Below, in pieces: positions 22,167 through 28,984 of a stretch of 37,575 bases of DNA. A program made the translations under genes and the position numbers. Under the pieces are notes generated by a model. The model was not told where the DNA came from. It saw only the letters and a program-made list of their open reading frames with translations, and searched no databases. How positions within the stretch are numbered: position 1 is the first letter of the stretch; the number at the start of each line of letters is the position of its first letter. Source of the stretch: an uncultured Anaeromyxobacter sp. (lineage in GTDB: Bacteria > Myxococcota > Myxococcia > Myxococcales > Anaeromyxobacteraceae); the NCBI GenBank assembly GCA_903874275.1, contig CAIQRS010000118.1, positions 1 to 37,575 on the forward strand. Reading direction: 5' to 3'.

Positions 22167-24875
22167 CTACCTCCGCGCCGGACGCTCCGGCTTCAGGAAC
22201 CGCTCGAAGAAGTCGCCCTTGTTCCAGGCGGGGCGCTCGGCGCCGTCGGCCACGACGAGGGCGACGAGGAACTGCAGCCGCGCGAAGCGCGCCGTGTCCT
22301 CCCAGCTCCAGGCCGTGTCCACGCCCGGGTTCGGCAGCGGAACCAGGTGGAGCGAGGGCACGCCTACCCTCACGAAGCTCCACTGGTCGGAGCGGACGAA
22401 GGCGCCGGCCCGGGGAACGGGGTCGGGGACCAGTTCGACCCCGAGTGAACCGGCGGCGCGCCGGACCGCGGCCGCGAGCGTCGAGTGCTCCGCCCCCCGC
22501 GCCACGGCGGACCCGAGGGGCGAGGTGGTGGGCGGGCCGTCCACGTTCAGGACGGCGACGATCCCCTCCGGCGCCACCACCGGGTGGGTGGCGAGGTACG
22601 AGGACCCGACCAGCCCCTGCTCCCCCCCGGTCACGGCGGCGAAGAGCACCGGGCGGGCCGGCCTTCGCGGCAGCGCGGCGAAGGCCCGCGCCACCTCGAG
22701 GAGCACGGCCACGCCGGCGGCGTTGTCGGCGGCCCCGTCCAGGTGGTCGAGGTGTGCCGTGACCACCACGGTCTCGCGGGCCAGGGCAGGGTCGGAGCCG
22801 CGCAGGATTCCCAGGACGTTCACCGAACGCGTGGTGCGGACCTCGGCGACCGACCGGATGCGGGCCTTGACGGGCCATTCCTCGGCGGCGAGCCGGTTCG
22901 CCTCGGCCTTCTCCAGGATCCCGCGGGTCCCACCCACCACTCCCGCGGCTGCCGCCATCTTCTCGAGCCCCCGCATCGACACCACTGCGCGGGCCGGGAG
23001 CCCGCCGGCGCCGTCGCCGAACCGGGTCCCCTCGGTCCATCCCATTCCCTCGAGCCGGACGCTCCGGGCGAAGGCCTCCCAGGAGAGCGACCTCTCCGCG
23101 TCGGGCGTGTAGACCAGGATCACCCCGGCCGCGCCGCGAGCCGCCAGCCGGCGCAGCTTCCCGGCCCGGTCGGCGTAGGCGGCGCCGGGCGCCGGCGGGA
23201 AGAAGTCGGGCCGGTCGGACGACGGGGCTCCCATGAGCACGACGGCGATCTTCCCGGTGAGGTCGATCCCCTTCATGTCGTCGTAGCCGTACTCGGGCGC
23301 GGCGATGGCGTAGCCCACGAAGGCCATCGCGCCATCCAGCTCCACCTCGGCGTTCTCGCCGTCGGAGAGGGAGACGAAATCCTGTCCTCGCACCAGGCGA
23401 ACCGGAGGGCTGCCCGGCCCGTGGACCACGAGCGAGGAGCCTTCCGGGTCCACGCGCCAGGCCCGGAGCGGTACGGTCTGCTCCCAGCGCCCGTCCCCCG
23501 CCGCCGGCTCGAGGCCGATGGCCTGCATCTGCGTGGCCACCCAGAGCGCGGCGAGCTCGTGCCCCCGGGTGGCCGTCCCCCGCCCCTCGAGCAGGTCGGA
23601 GGAGAGGAAGCGGGTCCCCGCGGAGAGCGCGCCCGGGCTCACCGCAGCGAGCCCCGCCGCGGCTCCCGGCGGAAGCGCGGGTTCGGCGGCCGTGGCCGGA
23701 GTCACGGCGAGGAGGAGCAGGAGGACGGCGGCCCCCACGCCTCTCCCGTGGGCCCGCCGCGCGTGGGAGAGCTGGGCCGCGCGCGCCACCGCCCCCGCGC
23801 CGGCCAGGACCGCACCCACCGTCACCACCCAGCCGACCCAGGGCAACGCCGACGCCGCCCGCAGGAGGAGCAGCGCGGCCAGGGTCCAGAGGAGCCTCGC
23901 GTGCAGCCCCGGAGCGCCCGGGATTCGCCGCGTCCGTGCCCGCAGCCAGGCGCCCAGGAAGATGGCGGTGGAGGAGTATCCGGCCAGCACGAGCAGCACC
24001 CAGGCGGACGCCACGCCCAGCGCGACCGGGATGCCCACGATCGAGAGCGCGAGCAGCACCGCGGCGAGCGGGAGCCCGAAGACCGCGGCGACGCCCATGG
24101 TCTCGGCGAGCCCCGGACTCCGCCACTCGATGGCCGCGGCGTCCCGGGCCAACACCGGCGCCAGCGCCATCCAGGCCCAGGCGAGGAGCAGCATCCCGAT
24201 CTGCATCAGCGCCGCCCGTGCCCCGGCCACGACCCAGGCGCCCAGGGTGGCCGGGAGCGGCGCGGCGACGGTGACCTCGCCCGCGACCTTCGCCCCCTCG
24301 GCGATGCGCGGAGGGTTCGCCCCCAGGACCACGAGGTCGCCGCGCAGGCGCGCCTTCGGGCCGATCACCACCTCGTCGGAGCGAATGCGGACCGTTCCCA
24401 GCACGTCGCCGTCGATCTCCACGTACGACCCGGTGGCGTCGAGGTCCCCGTCCACGTCGCCCAGGTCCACGATCCGCCGCCCGAGCAGCATCGCCTTTCC
24501 CGAGACCCTCGTCCCCCGGGTGAGCGAAAGTTCGCCGCCCGCCGCCAGGAGGTCGCCGCTCACCCAGCCCTGCACGACCACCTGGCCGCCCAGGGCCCGC
24601 ACGTCGTCCCCGACCACGCCGCCCACGTGCACGAGCAGCCCGGCGGCGTTCACGTCGCCGCTCACGGTCCCGTCGAGACCGGCCTGGAGGCCGGCCATGG
24701 TGAGGTCCCCCTCCACGGCACCGTGGACGTCCACCGTGGCGCCAGCCAGGTACTGGTCGCCCGAAAGCGTGCCCTTCTTCACGAGCAGCTGCCGGAACTC
24801 CTGCGCCTGGAGCGCGAGCGGCCCACCGATCGCCAGGGCCGCCGCCAGGAAGCGCACCGCGCGCCCGGCCGTCAT
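22167..24875 (-). CDS. fusion: bactofilin-like beta-solenoid, membrane segments, PA/M28 peptidase-like domain, 902 aa
   Basis: Signal peptide (1-24). Then a beta-solenoid of bactofilin-like turns (about 28-205: GAVEGDLTMAG, GTVSGDVNAAG, GWVSGDLLAAGG). Three to four hydrophobic segments follow (about 215-360). The rest is an M28-type metallopeptidase with a protease-associated (PA) insert. Zn-ligand residues His708 (AHLDH), Asp717 (AADNAAG) and Glu752 are present. The catalytic Glu before Glu752 is Gly (TGGEQGLVGS), and the final ligand His is not seen where YHT is expected. At about 363-405 there is an internal signal-peptide-like stretch with GTG codons at 23789 and 23738 and GGGAG just before the latter, so a separate M28 product is possible. 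ATG 24875 has a strong GGGAGGGG site. Confidence 0.85.
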   Translation of the reverse strand: MTAGRAVRFLAAALAIGGPLALQAQEFRQLLVKKGTLSGDQYLAGATVDVHGAVEGDLTMAGLQAGLDGTVSGDVNAAGLLVHVGGVVGDDVRALGGQVVVQGWVSGDLLAAGGELSLTRGTRVSGKAMLLGRRIVDLGDVDGDLDATGSYVEIDGDVLGTVRIRSDEVVIGPKARLRGDLVVLGANPPRIAEGAKVAGEVTVAAPLPATLGAWVVAGARAALMQIGMLLLAWAWMALAPVLARDAAAIEWRSPGLAETMGVAAVFGLPLAAVLLALSIVGIPVALGVASAWVLLVLAGYSSTAIFLGAWLRARTRRIPGAPGLHARLLWTLAALLLLRAASALPWVGWVVTVGAVLAGAGAVARAAQLSHARRAHGRGVGAAVLLLLLAVTPATAAEPALPPGAAAGLAAVSPGALSAGTRFLSSDLLEGRGTATRGHELAALWVATQMQAIGLEPAAGDGRWEQTVPLRAWRVDPEGSSLVVHGPGSPPVRLVRGQDFVSLSDGENAEVELDGAMAFVGYAIAAPEYGYDDMKGIDLTGKIAVVLMGAPSSDRPDFFPPAPGAAYADRAGKLRRLAARGAAGVILVYTPDAERSLSWEAFARSVRLEGMGWTEGTRFGDGAGGLPARAVVSMRGLEKMAAAAGVVGGTRGILEKAEANRLAAEEWPVKARIRSVAEVRTTRSVNVLGILRGSDPALARETVVVTAHLDHLDGAADNAAGVAVLLEVARAFAALPRRPARPVLFAAVTGGEQGLVGSSYLATHPVVAPEGIVAVLNVDGPPTTSPLGSAVARGAEHSTLAAAVRRAAGSLGVELVPDPVPRAGAFVRSDQWSFVRVGVPSLHLVPLPNPGVDTAWSWEDTARFARLQFLVALVVADGAERPAWNKGDFFERFLKPERPARR

Positions 24876-24976
24876 TTCCCCTCCCGGTGGGCCAGGGTCT
24901 CGAAGGTCGGGCAGCGGATCTGGCTCTTCATGCCCGGTCATCCTATCGTGGCGCCTCCCACTTTCCGGAGGTCCAC

Positions 24977-25543
24977 ATGCGAATCCTCGCCGCAGCGCTC
25001 CTGCTCGCCGCCCTCCCCGCCTCCGCCCTGGAGGTCGCGGGCGTGAAGGTGGCCGATTCCCTCCCCGTGGACGGCAAGACCCTGGTCCTGAACGGCGCCG
25101 GCGTGCGCACGAAGACCATCTTCGCCGTCAAGGTGTACGTGGGCGCGCTCTACGTGACCCAGCGCTCCACCGACGCCGTCGCCATCGTCGCGCTCGACGC
25201 GCCCAAGGTCCTCCGCCTCACGCTCCTGCGCGACGTGGACAAGGAGACCATGCTGAACGCCTTCCGCGACGGCATCGAGAGCAACTCGCCCGGCCAGTCG
25301 GCGGCCCTGGCCTCCAGGCTGAAGCTGGTCGAGACCTCGTTCCCGCCGGAGTTCAAGGACAAGCAGGTCCTCGCCGTCGCCTACGCGCCCGGCCAGGGGA
25401 CGACGATAGGGGTCGAGGGCGGCAAGACCATCACCATCGAGGGCAAGGACTTCGCCGATGCGCTCTTCCGCATCTGGCTCGGGCCCAAGCCCACGGACGG
25501 TGGCCTCGAGGATCTCAAGGCCGCCCTGCTGTCCGGGAAGTGA
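24977..25543 (+). CDS. periplasmic chalcone-isomerase-like protein, 188 aa
   Basis: Signal peptide MRILAAALLLAALPASALEV, then the chalcone-isomerase-like fold: KVADSLPVDGKTLVLNGAG, TIFAVKVYVGALYV, a helix LNAFRDGIESN, and GKDFADALFRIWLG at the end. This bacterial family is generally not an isomerase; it is thought to bind fatty acids or small ligands in the periplasm. ATG 24977 has GGAGG 6 bases upstream. Divergent from the bactofilin/M28 gene, with about 100 bp between them. Confidence 0.87.
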   Translation: MRILAAALLLAALPASALEVAGVKVADSLPVDGKTLVLNGAGVRTKTIFAVKVYVGALYVTQRSTDAVAIVALDAPKVLRLTLLRDVDKETMLNAFRDGIESNSPGQSAALASRLKLVETSFPPEFKDKQVLAVAYAPGQGTTIGVEGGKTITIEGKDFADALFRIWLGPKPTDGGLEDLKAALLSGK

Positions 25544-25567
25544 CCGCGTCTCCGCGGCGGCCCGCGT

Positions 25568-25780
25568 TCAGCGTCGCTGGGCGGCGGTCACGAGCGCCGC
25601 CATGGCGCGCGGGACGGCAGTGCCGAAGGCCTCTCCGCGCTCCCGCATCCGCTGCTCGGCTGCCGCGGCGAGCAGCGACCTCACCTGCTCGTTCGGGTGA
25701 ACCCCGTGCTGGCGGATGACCGAATCCACGAGGCCGAAGACATCACCGGCCGCATCCATCGTCATTGCTCCCACGCCCAT
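25568..25780 (-). CDS. small hypothetical protein, 70 aa
   Basis: All-helical small protein: DAAGDVFGLVDSVIRQHGVH, then QVRSLLAAAAEQRMRERGEA, then AVPRAMAALV. No recognised family. ATG at 25780 has GGGAGG 5 bases upstream; a second ATG at 25765 also has GGGAG in front. Convergent with the chalcone-isomerase-like gene. Confidence 0.6.
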   Translation of the reverse strand: MGVGAMTMDAAGDVFGLVDSVIRQHGVHPNEQVRSLLAAAAEQRMRERGEAFGTAVPRAMAALVTAAQRR

Positions 25781-25954
25781 CGCCGCCTCCCACCTTCCCC
25801 CACGGTCCGGTGGCGAAGGTACCAGGGATATCGCCCGGGGCAAGCTCGCTCGTGAGCCATTTCGGGTCGCCTCCGGGCCGCCCGGTTCCGGCACCGAACC
25901 CGCGGGTCTTCGTGACCCGGCGCGTCGCGCGGGTGCGCCACCCTGATTCCGGGC

Positions 25955-26075
25955 GCTTGCCTCGGCGTCACCCTTGGCAAGCCTCCTGCACTCTCTGGAA
26001 GACAGCTGCGGCCACCCCCCCTCCGGCTGCAGCTGTGACCCCGGCGTTCTCGGAACGACCGGGGTCGCTTTTTTT
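25955..26075 (+). ncRNA. candidate small RNA: three consecutive hairpins and terminator
   Basis: Three stem-loops follow each other without a coding frame: GCTTGCC/GGCAAGC (25955-25961, 25976-25982), ACAGCTGC/GCAGCTGT (26002-26009, 26029-26036), then the terminator stem beginning at 26037. The transcript would run on the plus strand and end in T7. No plus-strand gene ends nearby: the last one stops at 25543 and faces a convergent gene. The 5' end and promoter are not determined; it may begin further upstream. It matches no RNA family that I can recall. Confidence 0.45.
26037..26075 (+). terminator. strong Rho-independent terminator
   Basis: GACCCCGG (26037-26044) pairs with CCGGGGTC (26059-26066), continued inward by CGTTC/GAACG with one bulged A, a TCG loop, and seven T from 26069. 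Functional direction is plus. It also lies just after the stop of the minus-strand glycosyltransferase gene, but on that strand there is no T-run. Confidence 0.85.
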
Positions 26076-26080
26076 CCGGC

Positions 26081-27190
26081 TCAGGAATCCGAGGGGTCGT
26101 CGGGCGCCCTTTCCCCTCGCTCGACCGCGGCGAGCAGCTCGTCGAGCCGGGAGAAGAGGGCCCGGTTGCCGTCCTGGTGGTAGCCATCCAGGTTGCGGCG
26201 CAGGTCGGGCAGCCGCTCGAGGAACTCTTCCAGGACCTCCCCGGTGGCCTCCTCCGCGGCGATCCCGTACCCCTCCTTCTGCAGATAGCGGGCGTTCAGG
26301 ACCTGCTCGAACTGCTTGCGGATCGGAACCGAGAGCAAGGGGCGGCGCAGGTAGACCGACTCGCCGAGCAGGGTGAAGCCTCCGTTCGCCACCACGCCGC
26401 GCGCGGAGCGGAGGTCGTCCACGAACCCCTCGTCGGAGAAGGGCATGAAGCGCAGGTTCCCGTCCCGCTCCTCGGCCTGGATGCCGCGCCGGACGCCGTA
26501 GATCCGGCACTCCAGGCCGGTGGCGCGCAGCCGGTCGAGCAGCGCCGCGTCGCTCGTGGAGGTCTGGTAGACGAGCAGGTGCTCCCCCTCCTCGGGCCGG
26601 GCCGAGAGCACCAGGGGGCGCAGGATGGGAGGTACGAGCGTCGTGCGTGGCTTCACGACCGGCGGATGGAAGAAGGTCGTGACCAGGTAGTGCAGGCAGC
26701 CGGGCAGCTTGGCCTTCACGATGGCGCGGGTGAGCTGGGCCTCGGCCTCGTGCCCCGCGAGCACCTCCGGGGGCAGGTCGCAGCGGGCGACGATCTGCTG
26801 GTTGTCGAGCGAGATGACCGGGATCCCGTTCATGCGGGCGAAGAGGTAGCTCCATGACTCGAAGTCGCTCACCACCACGTCGGGACGGAAGCGCTCGGCA
26901 AGGTCGAAGAAGGCCCGGATGTTCTCGGGCCAGCCCCCCTCGACGAGCGCCCCCTTCAGGTTGGCGAGGAGGGTCCGGAAGTTCCGGACCTGGTTGTCCT
27001 CGTAGACCAGCGAGAGCCCCCAGATGCGGTTCACCCCCAGGCGCTCCGACTCGAGCGATTTCAGGTAGGCGTGGGCCCGGCCCGAGACCACCACCTCGAT
27101 CTCGTGGCGCCTGGAAAGCTCGTCGAGCACCACCCGGGACCGGATGGCATGCCCCATTCCCTCGCCGACCACCCCGTAGAGGATGCGCAC
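26081..27190 (-). CDS. MurG-like glycosyltransferase family protein (MJ1255/VC2487 type), 369 aa
   Basis: GT-B-type glycosyltransferase. The N-terminal fold starts RILYGVVGEGMGHAIRSRVV, the Gly-rich loop of MurG-like enzymes, followed by RPDVVVSDFESWSYLFAR and a C-terminal nucleotide-sugar site GVVANGGFTLLGESVYLRRP with RKQFEQVLNA. This matches the small MJ1255/VC2487-type family in archaea and proteobacteria. Donor and acceptor are unknown. Starts at GTG 27190 with no clear ribosome site; a longer frame exists but runs over the neighbouring hemerythrin start. Divergent from the hemerythrin gene. Confidence 0.88.
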   Translation of the reverse strand: MRILYGVVGEGMGHAIRSRVVLDELSRRHEIEVVVSGRAHAYLKSLESERLGVNRIWGLSLVYEDNQVRNFRTLLANLKGALVEGGWPENIRAFFDLAERFRPDVVVSDFESWSYLFARMNGIPVISLDNQQIVARCDLPPEVLAGHEAEAQLTRAIVKAKLPGCLHYLVTTFFHPPVVKPRTTLVPPILRPLVLSARPEEGEHLLVYQTSTSDAALLDRLRATGLECRIYGVRRGIQAEERDGNLRFMPFSDEGFVDDLRSARGVVANGGFTLLGESVYLRRPLLSVPIRKQFEQVLNARYLQKEGYGIAAEEATGEVLEEFLERLPDLRRNLDGYHQDGNRALFSRLDELLAAVERGERAPDDPSDS

Positions 27191-27272
27191 CCCGGGAGTG
27201 TATCCGTGTCGCGGGCCGGATTCCGCGCTAGATAGGGGGGGACGCGGGCGAGGGCTCCGCGGGGAGGTGCGC

Positions 27273-27677
27273 ATGGGCAGAGGCTCCGAGGCCATCGGGG
27301 TGGGAGAGCAGGAGATGGATGCGGAGCACGACCTGCTCCTGGGCGTGGTCCACGCACTCGAGAAGGCGGTGGATGCGGCGCCGCGGGCCCCCGTGGAGGA
27401 GCTGCTGAAGCAGCTCTCCGAGCTCAGCCGGGTGCACTTCGCCACCGAGGAGATCCTGATGCGGCTCCACGCCTATCCGGAGTTCGCGGCCCACCAGCTC
27501 GAGCACGCCCGGCTGGTGGACCAGATCGAGCAGGTCCGCACCGAGTTCGCCAGCGGGAACGTGCAGCCCACCCGCAACTTCGCCTCGGCGCTCCACCACT
27601 GGTTCACCGAGCACATCCGCAGCCACGACGTGGCGCTCGCCCGTTACGTCCGGGCGTCCCGGCCAGCTTCACCCTGA
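27273..27677 (+). CDS. bacteriohemerythrin-like protein, 134 aa
   Basis: Second hemerythrin in the window. Ligand-bearing motifs are EMDAEHDLL, HFATEEILM, HQLEHARL and HIRSHDVAL, the complete set for a di-iron site. GGGGAGG 6 bases before ATG 27273. A possible -10 (TAGATA, 27229-27234) lies upstream. Soluble cytosolic O2-binding protein; it is followed closely by an alpha/beta hydrolase on the same strand. Confidence 0.9.
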   Translation: MGRGSEAIGVGEQEMDAEHDLLLGVVHALEKAVDAAPRAPVEELLKQLSELSRVHFATEEILMRLHAYPEFAAHQLEHARLVDQIEQVRTEFASGNVQPTRNFASALHHWFTEHIRSHDVALARYVRASRPASP

Positions 27678-27694
27678 GTCAGGTGCGGCGCCGC

Positions 27695-28492
27695 ATGGGC
27701 TTCGTCGAGGTCGAGTCCCCGATCCTGCCCGGCGCGCCCTGCCGGATCCTGGTGCGCGAGGCCGGGAGCGGCCCGGCGGTGATGCTCCTGCACAGCGGCT
27801 GGGGCTGGGAGGCCTACCCGTTCGACCGGCAGTTCGAGGAACTCTCCGGGACGTTCCATCTGGTGGCGCCCGACCGGACCGGCTACGGCGGCTCCCCGCT
27901 CCTGGCCGCCGTTCCGGACGGGTACCACCGGATGTTCGCCCTCGAGTGCCTGGGGGTCATGGACGCGCTCGGCATCGAGCGGGCCGCTCTCTGGGGGCAC
28001 AGCGACGGCGCGGTGGTGGCGGCCTGGATGGCCATCGAGGCCCCCGGGCGCGTGCGCGGCATGGTCCTCGAGGCCGCCCACTTCTGGCGCGCCAAGGTGG
28101 GGTCCCTCCCCTTCTTCGAGACCGCGGCGAACCGTCCGGAGGAGTTCGGCCCGGCGGTGGTCGAGGCGCTGGTCCGCGACCACGGCGAGCCCCGCTGGCG
28201 CGGGATCATCTCCGAGGGAGCGCGGGCCTGGCTGCGCATCATCGAGCGTGGCCGGCGCGAGGGGGGCGACGTCTACGAGGGGCGGCTCGGCGAGGTGACC
28301 TGCCCGGTGCTCCTCCTGCACGGCTCCCGCGACCCGCGCACGGAGCCGGGGGAGATCGAGGCCGCCTGCACCGCGCTCCCCGACGCCCGCATCGCCTGGG
28401 TGGAGAGCGGTCACGCCCCGCACGCGAGCCCGCGCGCCGCCGGGGAGGCCACCCGCCTCGCCGCGGGGTTCCTCCAGTCCCTCCCCCCGTGA
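27695..28492 (+). CDS. alpha/beta-hydrolase, 265 aa
   Basis: Catalytic pattern is complete: oxyanion-region LLHSGWGWEA, nucleophile elbow GHSDG, a late Asp (LLHGSRDPRTEPGE) and His in ESGHAPHASP. Similar to esterase/lipase or haloalkane-hydrolase-type proteins; substrate cannot be told. ATG at 27695 has AGGTG about 9 bases upstream; a GTG at 27683 would add four residues. It starts 17 bases after the hemerythrin stop, so it is probably co-transcribed. Confidence 0.87.
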   Translation: MGFVEVESPILPGAPCRILVREAGSGPAVMLLHSGWGWEAYPFDRQFEELSGTFHLVAPDRTGYGGSPLLAAVPDGYHRMFALECLGVMDALGIERAALWGHSDGAVVAAWMAIEAPGRVRGMVLEAAHFWRAKVGSLPFFETAANRPEEFGPAVVEALVRDHGEPRWRGIISEGARAWLRIIERGRREGGDVYEGRLGEVTCPVLLLHGSRDPRTEPGEIEAACTALPDARIAWVESGHAPHASPRAAGEATRLAAGFLQSLPP

Positions 28493-28530
28493 TATCCGGG
28501 AGCACCCCTTTCAACCAACCGGAGCCGAGA

Positions 28531-28926
28531 ATGGCCGAAATGCCCGAGATGGACATCGAGATGGACACCGCGTCGCTCTACCGCGAGGAGGTCTACACCG
28601 ACCGCAAGATCGGGACGATCCGGGCGCTCGTGCCGGTGACCTCCGAGGGGATCGCCGACCTCGGGCGCAAGGTGATCTACATCGGCGAGGCCCAGATCGT
28701 GACCCAGGTCGGCCCGCTCCCGGTGAGCTTCGAGATCGACGCGCCCAACCTGGGCGCGGCGGCGGCCGGATACGGCGCGGCCGCCAAGGTCGGCGTCGAG
28801 AGGACCATCCAGCAGCTCCAGGAGATGCGCCGCCAGCAGGCCTCGTCGATCATCGTGCCGGGCGCCGGCGCGGACCCGGGCATCCTCGGCGGCAGCGTGC
28901 CACCGGGCGGCGGGTTCCGGCGGTAG
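28531..28926 (+). CDS. conserved small cytoplasmic protein of unknown function, 131 aa
   Basis: Conserved core: SLYREEVYTDRKIGTIRALV followed by PV, then VIYIGEAQIVTQVGPLPVSFEI, a helical segment with ERTIQQLQEMRRQQASSIIV, and a Gly-rich tail. I recognise the LYREE...TDrkxGTIRxLxPV pattern from a widespread bacterial protein annotated only as 'cytoplasmic'. No signal peptide. ATG 28531 has GGAG 8 bases upstream. It follows the hydrolase by 38 bp. Confidence 0.8.
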   Translation: MAEMPEMDIEMDTASLYREEVYTDRKIGTIRALVPVTSEGIADLGRKVIYIGEAQIVTQVGPLPVSFEIDAPNLGAAAAGYGAAAKVGVERTIQQLQEMRRQQASSIIVPGAGADPGILGGSVPPGGGFRR

Positions 28927-28942
28927 CATTGCGGCGCACGAA

Positions 28943-28968
28943 GGCCCGGGGCGTCTCCACCCCGGGCC
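28943..28968. terminator. GC-rich hairpin between two convergent genes
   Basis: GGCCCGGGG (28943-28951) pairs with CCCCGGGCC (28960-28968), 8-base loop. There is no T-run on either side, but its position between the stops of two convergent genes suggests a shared transcription-end hairpin. Confidence 0.4.
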
Positions 28969-28984
28969 CCCGGCGCTTCCTCCG

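Noticed and set aside
22485-25046. 853-aa plus-strand open frame
   Set aside because: Antisense to the bactofilin-like/M28 gene. Its product is a low-complexity Arg/His/Gly/Glu chain; the minus-strand protein has clear domains and a strong ribosome site.
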